Assembly: GCA_029213065.1 (NCBI GenBank)
Contig: JARGPH010000004.1
Location: 62,001 to 126,000 of the forward strand
DNA from: Verrucomicrobiales bacterium
Lineage (GTDB): Bacteria; Verrucomicrobiota; Verrucomicrobiia; Verrucomicrobiales; DEV007
Direction: 5' to 3'
DNA length: 64,000 nt
Shown in pieces: positions 8,885-16,949 of the stretch. Within the stretch, counting starts at the first letter, position 1, and every line of letters starts with the position of its first letter. Below the pieces are notes generated by a model, which saw only the letters and a list, made by a program, of their open reading frames with translations, was not told the origin of the DNA and made no database searches. The translations under genes and the position numbers were made by a program.

Positions 8885-9370
8885 ATGAGATATCGAAGCG
8901 GCATCGGATACGACGTGCATCAATTCGCAGAGGGGCGCCCCCTCGTTCTGGGAGGCATCACGATCCCTCACACCAAAGGACTCGCAGGACACTCGGATGC
9001 GGATGTCCTCGCCCATGCGATCGCTGACGCGATTCTGGGAGCTATCGGCCAGCCCGACATCGGTTACTGGTTCCCACCGGAAGACAATTCAATTGAAGGC
9101 ATTTGCAGCCTCAAAATTCTCGAAAAAGCGGCAGAGCTCGTCAAAGAGACCGGCGGCTACATCGAGAACATCGACTCCACCCTCATCGCTGAAGCACCCA
9201 AGGTCATGAAACACGCGCCGGCGATGAAAGTCGCTATCGCTAAATCACTTGGGATGGAACCGGCTGATATCGGAATCAAAGCAACGACCAACGAAACCAT
9301 GGGATTTGTGGGACGCGAGGAGGGAATTGCGGCCCTCGCCTCCGCTTCAATCGCACTCCCTGAGAGATAA
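8885..9370 (+). CDS. ispF: 2-C-methyl-D-erythritol 2,4-cyclodiphosphate synthase
   Basis: 161 residues, the standard IspF length. It converts CDP-ME 2-phosphate to the cyclic diphosphate MEcPP in the non-mevalonate isoprenoid pathway, as a cytosolic trimer with a divalent metal site. The metal ligands are visible as D10 and H12 in GYDVHQF and H44 in the GHSDADVLAHA block. The nucleotide-binding IDSTLIAEAPK and the TNETMGFVGREEGIAA tail are also family-specific. Other MEP-pathway genes are not in the window. The start lies 4 bases after the IMPase gene, suggesting an operon. Confidence 0.97.
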   Translation: MRYRSGIGYDVHQFAEGRPLVLGGITIPHTKGLAGHSDADVLAHAIADAILGAIGQPDIGYWFPPEDNSIEGICSLKILEKAAELVKETGGYIENIDSTLIAEAPKVMKHAPAMKVAIAKSLGMEPADIGIKATTNETMGFVGREEGIAALASASIALPER

Positions 9371-9413
9371 AATCGTCTCTTTCACTGGGCGAAAACCGTT
9401 ATAGACTGCGCTA

Positions 9414-9436
9414 GCTCCTCAAGCGGCTTGAGGAGC
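9414..9436 (+). promoter_or_regulatory. Perfect 10-bp inverted repeat upstream of cdaA
   Basis: GCTCCTCAAG, CGG loop, CTTGAGGAGC, ending ten bases before the cdaA start codon. There is no T-tract, so it is not a classical terminator. Its 3' arm contains AGGAG, the likely ribosome-binding site for the ATG at 9447, so the hairpin would sequester the Shine-Dalgarno sequence. Confidence 0.6.
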
Positions 9437-9446
9437 GACTCCACGA

Positions 9447-10253
9447 ATGGAAGCCACCACCCAGTTTTTAAGCCTGCACTGGCGACACGCGATTGAGATC
9501 ATCATCCTCTGGGGGATTATCTTCAATACCTATCGCTATTTCCGGGCGACCCGCGGCGCCCGCATTTTCACCGCGCTGGTGGGATTTTACATCGGGATGA
9601 CCCTGCTCTCGGGCTGGCTCGATCTCACTGTGATCGGCTGGCTCCTGAAATACGTTTCGGTGATTCTCGCGATCGCCCTCATCATCATTTTCCAACCGGA
9701 ACTTCGCCGCGCCCTCGCCGAGCTGGGCAGCCATCGGTTTTTCTCCTCCATCAACGAACGCGCCCGCGCCGAGTTCGCCGACAGGCTCATTGAAATCGTG
9801 GAATCCCTCTCGCGGAAACGCGTTGGCGCACTCATCGCGATCGAACGGGGCATCGATTTGAAACAGTATCTCGAGACCGGCACCGAGATGGATTGCCTTT
9901 TCACCCCCGAGATCGTCTACACCGTTTTTTACAGCGGAACGACCCTCCACGACGGCGGCATGATTGTCCGGATCGGGGACGAACGCATTGCCGGAGCCGG
10001 TTGCGTATTCCCCCTCAACCAGCGCGAACTCAGCGACCAGAGCATCGGTCTCCGTCACCGCGCATCCATGGGCATCACCGAGGAATCCGACGCGATCGCC
10101 CTCGTCGTCTCGGAAGAGACCGGAGCCATTTCCGTTTCCATCGGCGGCAAATTGGAACGGAACCTTTCAGAGACGGAATTGAGGGAACGACTCAACGGCC
10201 TGCTGAGTAATCAGGAAATCGAAGAAGAGGAGGACGAAGATGGAGAAGATTAA
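9447..10253 (+). CDS. cdaA: Diadenylate cyclase, membrane-bound CdaA type
   Basis: 268 residues. Three N-terminal hydrophobic segments (about 12-30, 40-56 and 62-82) precede a DisA_N-type catalytic domain (about 100-250), the CdaA layout. The active-site motifs are DGG (169-171, in TTLHDGGMIV) and RHR (203-205, in GLRHRASMG). It should condense two ATP into c-di-AMP at the inner face of the membrane. The acidic tail (EEEEDEDGED) is unusual but short. The small gene that follows overlaps it by 14 bases, and glmM comes next, reproducing the cdaA-cdaR-glmM order known from Firmicutes, in which CdaR and GlmM regulate the cyclase. A hairpin covering its ribosome-binding site may control translation. 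Confidence 0.95.
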   Translation: MEATTQFLSLHWRHAIEIIILWGIIFNTYRYFRATRGARIFTALVGFYIGMTLLSGWLDLTVIGWLLKYVSVILAIALIIIFQPELRRALAELGSHRFFSSINERARAEFADRLIEIVESLSRKRVGALIAIERGIDLKQYLETGTEMDCLFTPEIVYTVFYSGTTLHDGGMIVRIGDERIAGAGCVFPLNQRELSDQSIGLRHRASMGITEESDAIALVVSEETGAISVSIGGKLERNLSETELRERLNGLLSNQEIEEEEDEDGED

Positions 10254-10473
10254 ATTATTCTTCGTTGAAAACTGGCGCGGTAAGGTGATTTCACTTTTCA
10301 TCGCCTTCTCGATCTGGTGGGTCATCAAATCCCATCTCGATGCCGACCGGCAGTCCTTTCCGGTTCCCGGCACAGGGAGCCCTGTTCCCCGGAGCACCTC
10401 CGCTCCCGTGATCGAAGACTCGATCCTGAACCCGCTGACCCCACCCGTTCCGGGGAACAGCGAGGCACGTTAA
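10240..10473 (+). CDS. Minimal CdaR/YbbR-like membrane anchor protein
   Basis: 77 residues: one transmembrane helix (GKVISLFIAFSIWWVIKSHL, about 14-33) followed by a short Pro/Gly/Ser-rich periplasmic tail. The helix and its flanks resemble the N-terminus of YbbR/CdaR proteins (consensus like K-x-x-SLxxAxxLWxxV), which also sit between cdaA and glmM. All YbbR repeat domains are missing, so this is either a reduced CdaR or a lineage-specific anchor. The ATG lies inside the 3' end of cdaA (14-base overlap), indicating translational coupling. Assignment rests on position and the helix only. Confidence 0.7.
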   Translation: MEKIKLFFVENWRGKVISLFIAFSIWWVIKSHLDADRQSFPVPGTGSPVPRSTSAPVIEDSILNPLTPPVPGNSEAR

Positions 10474-10498
10474 TTTTTTTTCCACGACTAAAAGCGAT

Positions 10499-11866
10499 AT
10501 GCAGAGGCGTTACTTTGGAACCGACGGAATTCGCGGCGAAGCGAATATTCACCCCCTCACTCCGGAGTTTATCGTCCGGCTGGGACAGGCCGCAGCTGAG
10601 GCATTCCTCGAAAAGCGCGGGGATTCCAGAGAATGGCCATCGGTCGTGATCGGCCGGGACACCCGCCAGTCAGGCGACATGCTCGAGAGCGCGATTGCCG
10701 CGGGCCTCAATTCGCGGGGCATCGACGTTCGCCTCGCCGGGGTCATTCCCACCCCTGCAGTGGCATTGCTCACGAGAGAAACCGGAGCCGCCTTCGGCAT
10801 CGTCATCTCCGCCTCTCACAATCCCTTCGGCGACAACGGGATCAAATTTTTCGGTCCCGACGGTTTCAAACTCGATGACGAATTTGAACTTGAGATCGAA
10901 CGACGACTCGAACTCGACCCATCGGACAAGAAGTGGTCCATCGGCCGCACCTCTGTGATCAAAGACGCCACGGAACGCTATGTCGCCTTCGTCCGCGAGA
11001 GCGCAGGACACGATCCTGATTTGCTCGACGGAATGGTCATCGCACTCGACGCCGCGAACGGAGCCGCCTTCGAATCCAGCGAATCAGTCCTCCGCTCGCT
11101 CGGCGCTGAGGTCAAAGTGAGCCACAACCGTCCCAGCGGCATCAACATCAACGAAGACTGCGGCTGCACCCACGCCGAAGTCATCGAGCAACTCGTAAAA
11201 GAGGCAGGCGCGCACGTGGGTGTCTCACACGATGGCGACGCCGACCGCGTCCTCCTTTGCGACGAAAACGGATCGGTCCTCGACGGGGACGAACTCATGG
11301 CGATCGCCGCAAAGGCGATGATCGAAGACGGCACCCTTAAGGACAACACCCTCGTCGCAACCGTGATGAGCAACGCCGGACTCGAAGAGGCAATCAACTC
11401 TTTCGGAGGAAAAGTCGAACGCACCGGAGTGGGAGACCGCTACGTGCTCGAAGCGATGAAAGCCAACGGATGGAACCTCGGTGGCGAGCAAAGCGGGCAT
11501 TTCATTTTCATGGATCACAACACGACCGGTGACGGCATCGTCGCGGCAGTTCAGTTACTGAAGATCCTCCGTGAGAGTGGAAAACCCCTCAGCGAACTTC
11601 GCCGGATCATGACGAAGTTCCCCCAGATTTTGAAGAACGTCAGGGTCAGCCGGAAGGTCCCCATCGAAGAGCTCGCCGCCGGGGAGCTCCTCCGGAAAAT
11701 CGAAGACGAACTCGGTACTGCAGGACGCATCATGCTCCGCTACTCGGGCACCGAGCCGCTTCTGCGAATTCTCATCGAAGGGAAAGACGCCGATTACATC
11801 CACGAGGCCGCCGAAGAACTCGCTGCTGCGATCATCGCTGAAATCGGCGAAACGGTTGCTTCATGA
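10499..11866 (+). CDS. glmM: Phosphoglucosamine mutase
   Basis: 455 residues, the normal GlmM length. It interconverts glucosamine-6-phosphate and glucosamine-1-phosphate for UDP-GlcNAc, hence peptidoglycan and LPS synthesis. Visible signatures are the opening YFGTDGIRGEAN, the phosphoserine loop ISASHNPFGDNG (S106 as the phosphorylated residue), the metal loop SHDGDADRVL, the sugar loop GGEQSGHFIF, and the phosphate-binding RYSGTEPLLRI near the C-terminus. In other bacteria GlmM binds and inhibits CdaA; its place directly after the cyclase cluster fits that partnership. Its stop overlaps the start of bioD by four bases (ATGA). Confidence 0.97.
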   Translation: MQRRYFGTDGIRGEANIHPLTPEFIVRLGQAAAEAFLEKRGDSREWPSVVIGRDTRQSGDMLESAIAAGLNSRGIDVRLAGVIPTPAVALLTRETGAAFGIVISASHNPFGDNGIKFFGPDGFKLDDEFELEIERRLELDPSDKKWSIGRTSVIKDATERYVAFVRESAGHDPDLLDGMVIALDAANGAAFESSESVLRSLGAEVKVSHNRPSGININEDCGCTHAEVIEQLVKEAGAHVGVSHDGDADRVLLCDENGSVLDGDELMAIAAKAMIEDGTLKDNTLVATVMSNAGLEEAINSFGGKVERTGVGDRYVLEAMKANGWNLGGEQSGHFIFMDHNTTGDGIVAAVQLLKILRESGKPLSELRRIMTKFPQILKNVRVSRKVPIEELAAGELLRKIEDELGTAGRIMLRYSGTEPLLRILIEGKDADYIHEAAEELAAAIIAEIGETVAS

Positions 11867-12510
11867 GCAAAGCGATTTTCATCACCGGAACGGATACCGA
11901 CGTCGGGAAAACCCACGTCGCAATGGGGCTGATTCGCGCCCTTCGCGAATCCGGCCACGATGCCATCGGGATGAAGCCGGTCGAATGCGGCGGAAACACC
12001 GACTCCACCGCGCTCCACGAGGCAAGCCGGCGCGCTGACCTCACCCTGAGCGACGTGAACCCCGTTTCTTTTCCGCAACCACTCGCCCCCGCCGCGATGA
12101 AAGCGGACGAACGTGTCTCTTTTTCAGCTCTGAAATCAGCGGCGGATAAGCTCTGCGGTCGCGCTGACTTCGTCGTCATCGAAGGCGCCGGTGGATGGCT
12201 TGTCCCCGTCGACGGCGAACGCAGCATGGAGGATCTCGCGATCGCCCTCGGCTACCCGGTGCTCATCGTTTCCGCCAACCGGCTCGGGGTTTTGAACCAC
12301 ACCCTCCTGACCCTCCGGGCCATCGAAGCTGCCGGTCTCACCTGCACCGGCGTCTATCTCAACACGATTCCCGGCCAGAGCGATCTTTCCAGCGAGAGCA
12401 ACGCCGGCGTTCTCCGCTCGCAGCTCCCCGCCCTCCCCGTTTTCGACAACGACCTCGCAGCGTTAACTGAGTTTTTGCTCAAACCCAACAGGGTTGACTC
12501 CCCGACCTAA
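11863..12510 (+). CDS. bioD: ATP-dependent dethiobiotin synthetase
   Basis: 215 residues, a normal BioD length. It closes the ureido ring of dethiobiotin from 7,8-diaminopelargonate, CO2 and ATP. The P-loop FITGTDTDVGKTHVA is at the N-terminus (GTDTDVGKT, 9-17). Also visible are the substrate-contacting MKPVECGG and EGAGGWLVPV. It is an isolated biotin gene: bioA, bioB and bioF are not nearby. It starts within the glmM stop codon, so it is translationally coupled to the cdaA-glmM operon. The stop codon is followed at once by an AACCCTGTT inverted repeat. Confidence 0.95.
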   Translation: MSKAIFITGTDTDVGKTHVAMGLIRALRESGHDAIGMKPVECGGNTDSTALHEASRRADLTLSDVNPVSFPQPLAPAAMKADERVSFSALKSAADKLCGRADFVVIEGAGGWLVPVDGERSMEDLAIALGYPVLIVSANRLGVLNHTLLTLRAIEAAGLTCTGVYLNTIPGQSDLSSESNAGVLRSQLPALPVFDNDLAALTEFLLKPNRVDSPT

Positions 12511-12517
12511 CCCTGTT
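12487..12517. repeat. Inverted repeat AACAGGGTT-N13-AACCCTGTT at the bioD stop
   Basis: Two perfect 9-base arms spaced by 13 bases straddle the bioD stop codon. A third copy of AACCCTGTT lies at 12531-12539 and encodes the first residues of the next gene. Related copies are at 28625-28655 and 39020-39077. Confidence 0.75.
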
Positions 12518-12527
12518 TGGTCATACC

Positions 12528-13547
12528 GTGAACCCTGTTCCGACACTTTCCCTCGCTCCGATGCAGGATGTTTCCGTCCTCCCGCTCTGGCGTTGCCTCG
12601 AACGGCGGGGTGGTGCCGATGTCTATGTGACGGAATACTTTCGCGTTCACCGCGACTCTCATCCTGACAAAGAGATCCTCCGCTCGATCACGGATTTCCC
12701 CGGGGACAAGCCGGTCATCGCCCAGATGATAGGGAACGACCCGGAACATCTCCTGCGAACCACGAAGCGGCTCCAGGATCAATCCGACTGCAGCGGGATC
12801 GATATCAATCTGGGCTGTCCCGCTCCCACCGTGTGCGGAAAACTATCGGGAGGAGCCCTTCTCAAGGATCACAATCTCATTCGCGAAATCGTGGAAACGC
12901 TTCGCCCTGCGGTGCGCGGAACCTTCACTTTGAAAACCCGGATCGGTTTCGAAACGCCGGAGGAATTTGAAGCCCTTCTCGCGCTTTTCGCTTCACTCCC
13001 CATCGACGGCCTCGCGATTCACGGACGCACCGTTCGCGAGAAATATCAGTCACCGGTTCATACCGACTGCATCGCACACGCCGTCAAAACGCTCCCCTTC
13101 CCCGTGACGGCCAACGGAAGCATTGTATCGCTCGAGACCGCCCTCGCGATGCACCGCACCACCGGGGCGAGAGGGCTAATGATCGGACGCGGCGGAATCC
13201 GCAACCCCTGGCTCTTTCAACAGATTCGCGATGCCTTTTCAGGGAACGATTCCCCTTCGATCACTCTGAACGATGTGCGCGATTACATCTTCGAACTGCG
13301 GGACGAAATCCGGGAAACGGGCCAGTTCGACAGCGACACCCACCTCGTGCATCGCATGAAGAAATTCACGAACTATATCGCTTCAGGTATTCACGAGGGC
13401 GAGTTCAACTACGCGCTGCGTCGCGCGAATACCCTCACTGCGTTCGAAGCAATCTGCGACGAACACCTTTGCTCCGACGAAGCCTTTCCTGAATACCCCG
13501 ATGACGACGGGAAACTCTTCTGCGGCTTCAAAGAACTGGTCGCATGA
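12528..13547 (+). CDS. tRNA-dihydrouridine synthase (DusC-like)
   Basis: 339 residues. This is an FMN-dependent TIM-barrel enzyme reducing uridine to dihydrouridine in the tRNA D-loop. It shows the family opening TLSLAPMQDVSVLPLWR, the catalytic-Cys motif INLGCPAPTV (C97), the GKLSGGALL loop, TLKTRIGF, the IHGRTV and ANGSI strands, and the phosphate-binding MIGRGGIRNPWLFQ. The GCPAPTVCGKLSGGALL pattern is closest to DusC among E. coli paralogues, though subtype is uncertain. The GTG at 12528 is chosen because it preserves the full first beta-strand; the next ATG (12561) would cut into it. It abuts, tail to tail, the small zinc-ribbon gene. Confidence 0.92.
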   Translation: MNPVPTLSLAPMQDVSVLPLWRCLERRGGADVYVTEYFRVHRDSHPDKEILRSITDFPGDKPVIAQMIGNDPEHLLRTTKRLQDQSDCSGIDINLGCPAPTVCGKLSGGALLKDHNLIREIVETLRPAVRGTFTLKTRIGFETPEEFEALLALFASLPIDGLAIHGRTVREKYQSPVHTDCIAHAVKTLPFPVTANGSIVSLETALAMHRTTGARGLMIGRGGIRNPWLFQQIRDAFSGNDSPSITLNDVRDYIFELRDEIRETGQFDSDTHLVHRMKKFTNYIASGIHEGEFNYALRRANTLTAFEAICDEHLCSDEAFPEYPDDDGKLFCGFKELVA

Positions 13548-13763
13548 CTACTCGTCACCCTCGTCTTTTTTCTTACTGAAAAGCCCGCCGAAAAAATCCC
13601 CAAGCTTTGCGCCAAGCCCACTGCGCTCCCTTTTGGATAAGGCAATTGGTGTGGGCACCGTGATTGTCGCACCGCAGCGATCATGTGGACATTTCAGCGG
13701 CATGCCGTACCACTCTTCTGATACCTTGATGTTGGCGTTGCAGTTTGGACAAGGGAACTTCAT
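13548..13763 (-). CDS. Small zinc-ribbon protein
   Basis: 71 residues. An N-terminal zinc-ribbon is visible: FPCPNCNANIKV (C5, C8) followed by LKCPHDRCGATITVP (C25, C30), a knuckle pattern seen in small zinc-ribbon and MJ0042-type proteins. The tail is charged and ends KKKDEGDE, with a short hydrophobic LGDFFGGLF patch. Function unknown; such domains often bind nucleic acid or protein partners. The stop codon abuts the end of dus on the opposite strand with no space. The start ATG at 13763 is the only reasonable choice. Confidence 0.75.
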   Translation of the reverse strand: MKFPCPNCNANIKVSEEWYGMPLKCPHDRCGATITVPTPIALSKRERSGLGAKLGDFFGGLFSKKKDEGDE

Positions 13764-13878
13764 AAAATTTAAGACAGCAGGGTTCAGTTATTCTAAAACC
13801 ATATAAACCACGATGGCAAATCCGTAAGCAGGTTTGTCTCAGTAGCGATTCCCGCGCGTAACGTAACCACTTTCAACT

Positions 13879-14943
13879 ATGCCTAAAAAGATCGCTATCA
13901 TCGGCGCGGGAGTTTCCGGACTCGCAGCCGCCTTTAAACTATCCTCCGGTGAGGACCGGATCGAAATTTTCGAGAAAAGCCGGGGGCTCTCCGGTCGGGC
14001 TGCGACGCGATCGAAAGACGGGGCGCGCTTCGACTACGGGGCCAACTACTTCAAAGTGGAAAGCCCCGAACTGGCCGAACTCATTTTCGAAGATCTGCCG
14101 ACCGAGGACCTCTGCCGCATTGCCGGGAACGTAGGCACTTTTGACAAAGGTGGCGCGTTTTCCGAGGGTGATCCGGAACAGAATGCGGGCGCCAAATGGA
14201 GCTACCGCGACGGCATCAGCACCCTGGGAAAATTGATGGCCGAGGTAGCCGATCTCGATATTCTTCCGTCCTCCCGCATCGTTCGCATCGAGAAATGCCA
14301 AACCAAGTGGGATCTCATCGATGGGGAAGGCCGCCGCTACGAAGACTATGACGCCGTGCTCCTGACACCGCCGGCGCCGCAGACGACCGATCTGCTGCGG
14401 GACAGTGAACTCGGCGACGAAGCCACTTCGGACCGGATTCTCAACGCTCTCGGAGAATCGCAGTACCACTCCCAGTTTGCCGTTTCCCTGTGCTTTCCCG
14501 GCGCCATCGAGATGCCCGGAGACTGCTACGCCTTGATCAATGCCGACCGCGAACACGATCTCGCCTGGGTCAGCCACGAGAACGCCAAAGCGGGCCACGT
14601 CCCGAAAGGCGAGAGCATTCTCATTGCTCAAATGTCCCCGTCCTGGTCCGCCGATCACTACGACGATCCCGCCGCGGAAATCATTGAGGCAGCCCTTTCC
14701 GCAGTCCGCAGCGTGATCGCAGCCGACCTCCCCGAACCGCATTGGAGTGATACCCAACGCTGGCGATATGCCCATCCCCGCACACCGGCAAATCTCGCAG
14801 AGCTCCGGAGAGCCCTGCCCCCGGGTGTTTTCATCGCCGGCGACGGACTCGTTGGAAAAGGACGTGTCGAAGGTGCGATCCGGACAGGACTGGATGCCGC
14901 CGCGCAAATGGAAAGTTACCTCACCGGCGAAGACGGAGCGTAG
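13879..14943 (+). CDS. FAD-dependent amine-oxidase/renalase-like protein
   Basis: 354 residues. The N-terminus carries an FAD dinucleotide-binding fold (IAIIGAGVSGLAAAFKL, GxGxxG at 9-14), the downstream acidic IEIFEKSRG and the GRAATR motif typical of flavin amine oxidases and renalase-like enzymes. The C-terminal FIAGDGLVGKGRVEGAIRTG binds FAD again. Residues RWRYAHP near 295 match the renalase-like group. The substrate is unknown; a soluble cytosolic oxidoreductase is expected. It ends 9 bases before an MFS transporter gene, suggesting the two are co-expressed. Confidence 0.85.
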   Translation: MPKKIAIIGAGVSGLAAAFKLSSGEDRIEIFEKSRGLSGRAATRSKDGARFDYGANYFKVESPELAELIFEDLPTEDLCRIAGNVGTFDKGGAFSEGDPEQNAGAKWSYRDGISTLGKLMAEVADLDILPSSRIVRIEKCQTKWDLIDGEGRRYEDYDAVLLTPPAPQTTDLLRDSELGDEATSDRILNALGESQYHSQFAVSLCFPGAIEMPGDCYALINADREHDLAWVSHENAKAGHVPKGESILIAQMSPSWSADHYDDPAAEIIEAALSAVRSVIAADLPEPHWSDTQRWRYAHPRTPANLAELRRALPPGVFIAGDGLVGKGRVEGAIRTGLDAAAQMESYLTGEDGA

Positions 14944-14952
14944 CGGCCTGCC

Positions 14953-16257
14953 ATGGAAAAGAAGCTCTACGAACTCGTGACCGACGACGACGACACCGTC
15001 GACCTGAGTGCCGGTATCGGCAGCGAAGCGGCGAAGCATGTCCCCGTCAATTTCGGTAAACAGGTCGTCGCCTCGGTCGCCTCGAAAACGGGCGATCAGT
15101 TCAGCAAACCGGGGCTCATCCTGACCTGGCTCCTCACAGCCCTCGGGGCACCTGCAATCACGATTGGACTTCTCGTTCCGGTCCGGGAAGCGGGTTCACT
15201 GCTCCCCCAGCTGGTCGTCGCCAATTTCATTCGCCGTCGTGAGATTCGGAAAAACTTCTGGGTCATTGGAAGTGTTTTTCAGGGAGCGGCTGTCCTCGGA
15301 ATGGGACTGGTCGCCCTCTTTCTCGAAGGAGCCGCAGCAGGCTGGACCGTGGTGGGCTTGCTGGTGTTCTTCAGTCTTGCCCGCGGGGTTTGCTCCATCT
15401 CCTCGAAGGACCTGCTGGGAAAAACGATTCCCAAAACAAGACGGGGAAGGCTCGGTGGACTTGCCTCGTCCATTTCCGGATGGATCGCGGTGGGAGTGGC
15501 TGTGTTTTTCATTTTCAACAAAGCGCAGGAACTGCCTGCGAGCCTCTTCGCCGGACTCCTTTTCGCTGCGGGGATACTCTGGCTCCTCGGTGCCTTCGTC
15601 ATGTCCCGTGTCGTTGAAAAACCGGGCGAGGTCTCGGCGGGCAAGGGATTCGTTCAGGAAATGAAGGAATCACTCGGTCTCGTCAAATCCGACCCCGTTT
15701 TTCTGAAATTCTGCATCGCGCGCGCCCTTCTCGCGAGCACCGTGCTCTCGATGCCGTTCTATGTCGTTCTCGCTCACGAAGCGACCGGGGGAAGAATCCG
15801 CAGCCTCGGCATTCTCATGATCGCAGGAAGTCTCGCGACCGCTCTCAGCGGCGTAATCTGGGGAAAATGCTCCGATGCCAGCAGTCGCAAAACACTCGCC
15901 ATCGCGGGCCTCGCCGCAGGGCTGATCGGCTGCCTCACTGCGTGGGTCTCGGCGTTCGCGATCAGTGAAGCGGGTGCCGCCTGGCTTTACGGCGGGCTCT
16001 TCTTTCTCATCGGGCTGGCACACACCGGGATTCGCAACGGACGGAAAACCTACCTCATCGATCACGCAACGCAGGACAATCGCGCCCGCCTCGTCGCAGT
16101 GAGCAATACTCTCATGGGGATCATCCTCCTCCTCAGCGGTTCCTTCGGCCTCCTCGCCGGAGCTCTCGGGGAACGCGCCATTATTTTGATCTTCGCGGTT
16201 CTGGGAATTGCGGGAAGTCTCCTCGCCTTCACCCTCCCGGAAGCGGAGGAGTCCTAG
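14953..16257 (+). CDS. MFS transporter
   Basis: 434 residues with about twelve hydrophobic segments after a 50-residue acidic cytosolic N-terminus. The first helix spans PGLILTWLLTALGAPAITIG. A conserved loop between helices 2 and 3 (FIRRREIRKNFWV) and the paired C-terminal block (WGKCSDASSRKTLAIAGL) are typical of the major facilitator superfamily. The substrate cannot be predicted. It is 9 bases downstream of the flavoprotein gene and its last bases overlap the convergent M41-type peptidase gene by four. Confidence 0.85.
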   Translation: MEKKLYELVTDDDDTVDLSAGIGSEAAKHVPVNFGKQVVASVASKTGDQFSKPGLILTWLLTALGAPAITIGLLVPVREAGSLLPQLVVANFIRRREIRKNFWVIGSVFQGAAVLGMGLVALFLEGAAAGWTVVGLLVFFSLARGVCSISSKDLLGKTIPKTRRGRLGGLASSISGWIAVGVAVFFIFNKAQELPASLFAGLLFAAGILWLLGAFVMSRVVEKPGEVSAGKGFVQEMKESLGLVKSDPVFLKFCIARALLASTVLSMPFYVVLAHEATGGRIRSLGILMIAGSLATALSGVIWGKCSDASSRKTLAIAGLAAGLIGCLTAWVSAFAISEAGAAWLYGGLFFLIGLAHTGIRNGRKTYLIDHATQDNRARLVAVSNTLMGIILLLSGSFGLLAGALGERAIILIFAVLGIAGSLLAFTLPEAEES

Positions 16258-16748
16258 CCGTTCTTTTTCCCCTGCTCAACTGCGATGCGATAAAGGTGAT
16301 CCGCTTCCCGACCACTGATCGATTCACTTGCAAGGAGGGCTTCAGCGATTGATTTCGTGGCGGCCCAATTCGCCGACTGATCGAAAAGGTGATGCACTTT
16401 ATCGAGGGTGCGTTTGAGGATTTTCTCAGCCTGCCCGGGGTTTCCAGCTCTGAATTGAGCCAGCTTCTCAGCATTTCTGAGATCCTGCGCGGCACCCTGC
16501 ATGTTGTATCGCCCGCTCTTTCTGCCTTCCGCAGCGAGCCCGGCTAAGAGGATAAGCAACTCAGCCTCGAGCGCGTCCTGGCTCGCCTTCTTACGACCTT
16601 TACTCATTTTGCAGGTGCCCAGCCGGTTGCCGCCGGGGACGATGCTTACCTTGTTCACCGGTCGTCCCACCACAATAGCAATGACAGCATGCCCCGCCTC
16701 ATGGTAGGCGGTGAGAATGCGTTGGTCGGGCTGGCGGGATGATGACAT
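16254..16748 (-). CDS. Stand-alone FtsH-type (M41) zinc peptidase domain protein
   Basis: 164 residues from the ATG at 16748; an in-frame TTG ten codons upstream is an alternative. The sequence matches the M41 peptidase part of FtsH: AYHEAGHAVIA (HEAGH, zinc ligands H16 and H20, catalytic E17), KVSIVPGGNRLG, ILLAGLAAEG, and GAAQDLRNAEKLA, whose D89 corresponds to the third zinc ligand of FtsH. The AAA ATPase module and the membrane segments are absent, so it cannot unfold substrates by itself. It may process unfolded or partner-delivered proteins in the cytosol. It overlaps the MFS gene by four bases, tail to tail. Confidence 0.85.
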   Translation of the reverse strand: MSSSRQPDQRILTAYHEAGHAVIAIVVGRPVNKVSIVPGGNRLGTCKMSKGRKKASQDALEAELLILLAGLAAEGRKSGRYNMQGAAQDLRNAEKLAQFRAGNPGQAEKILKRTLDKVHHLFDQSANWAATKSIAEALLASESISGREADHLYRIAVEQGKKNG

Positions 16749-16794
16749 GGCGGCGGGAACTGCCGGTGACTTACTCAAGGCACTGGCACTGACG

Positions 16795-16827
16795 AGATTA
16801 AGAGTATGATGACGAAAAAGAAAAAGA
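16795..16827 (+). repeat. Polypurine element, copy 4
   Basis: Begins AGATTAAGAGTATGATGA and continues CGAAAAAGAAAAAGA, the same layout as the copy at 7885 with a few substitutions. It lies between the M41-type gene and trxB. Confidence 0.8.
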
Positions 16828-16949
16828 TTTTCGTAGCGAAGGGATCATGACTTTCAGAAAGGTTCCCCACCCGGCGGCGTCAGATTGAACACTGAAAATG
16901 CGGAAGATTTCCCATTGATTCGAAAGACAACTACCGACACATTCGCGAC

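Noticed and set aside
13939-15039. 366-codon open frame on the minus strand
   Set aside because: Antisense shadow of the FAD oxidoreductase gene; its composition is that of a reversed GC-rich gene and no domain is recognised.
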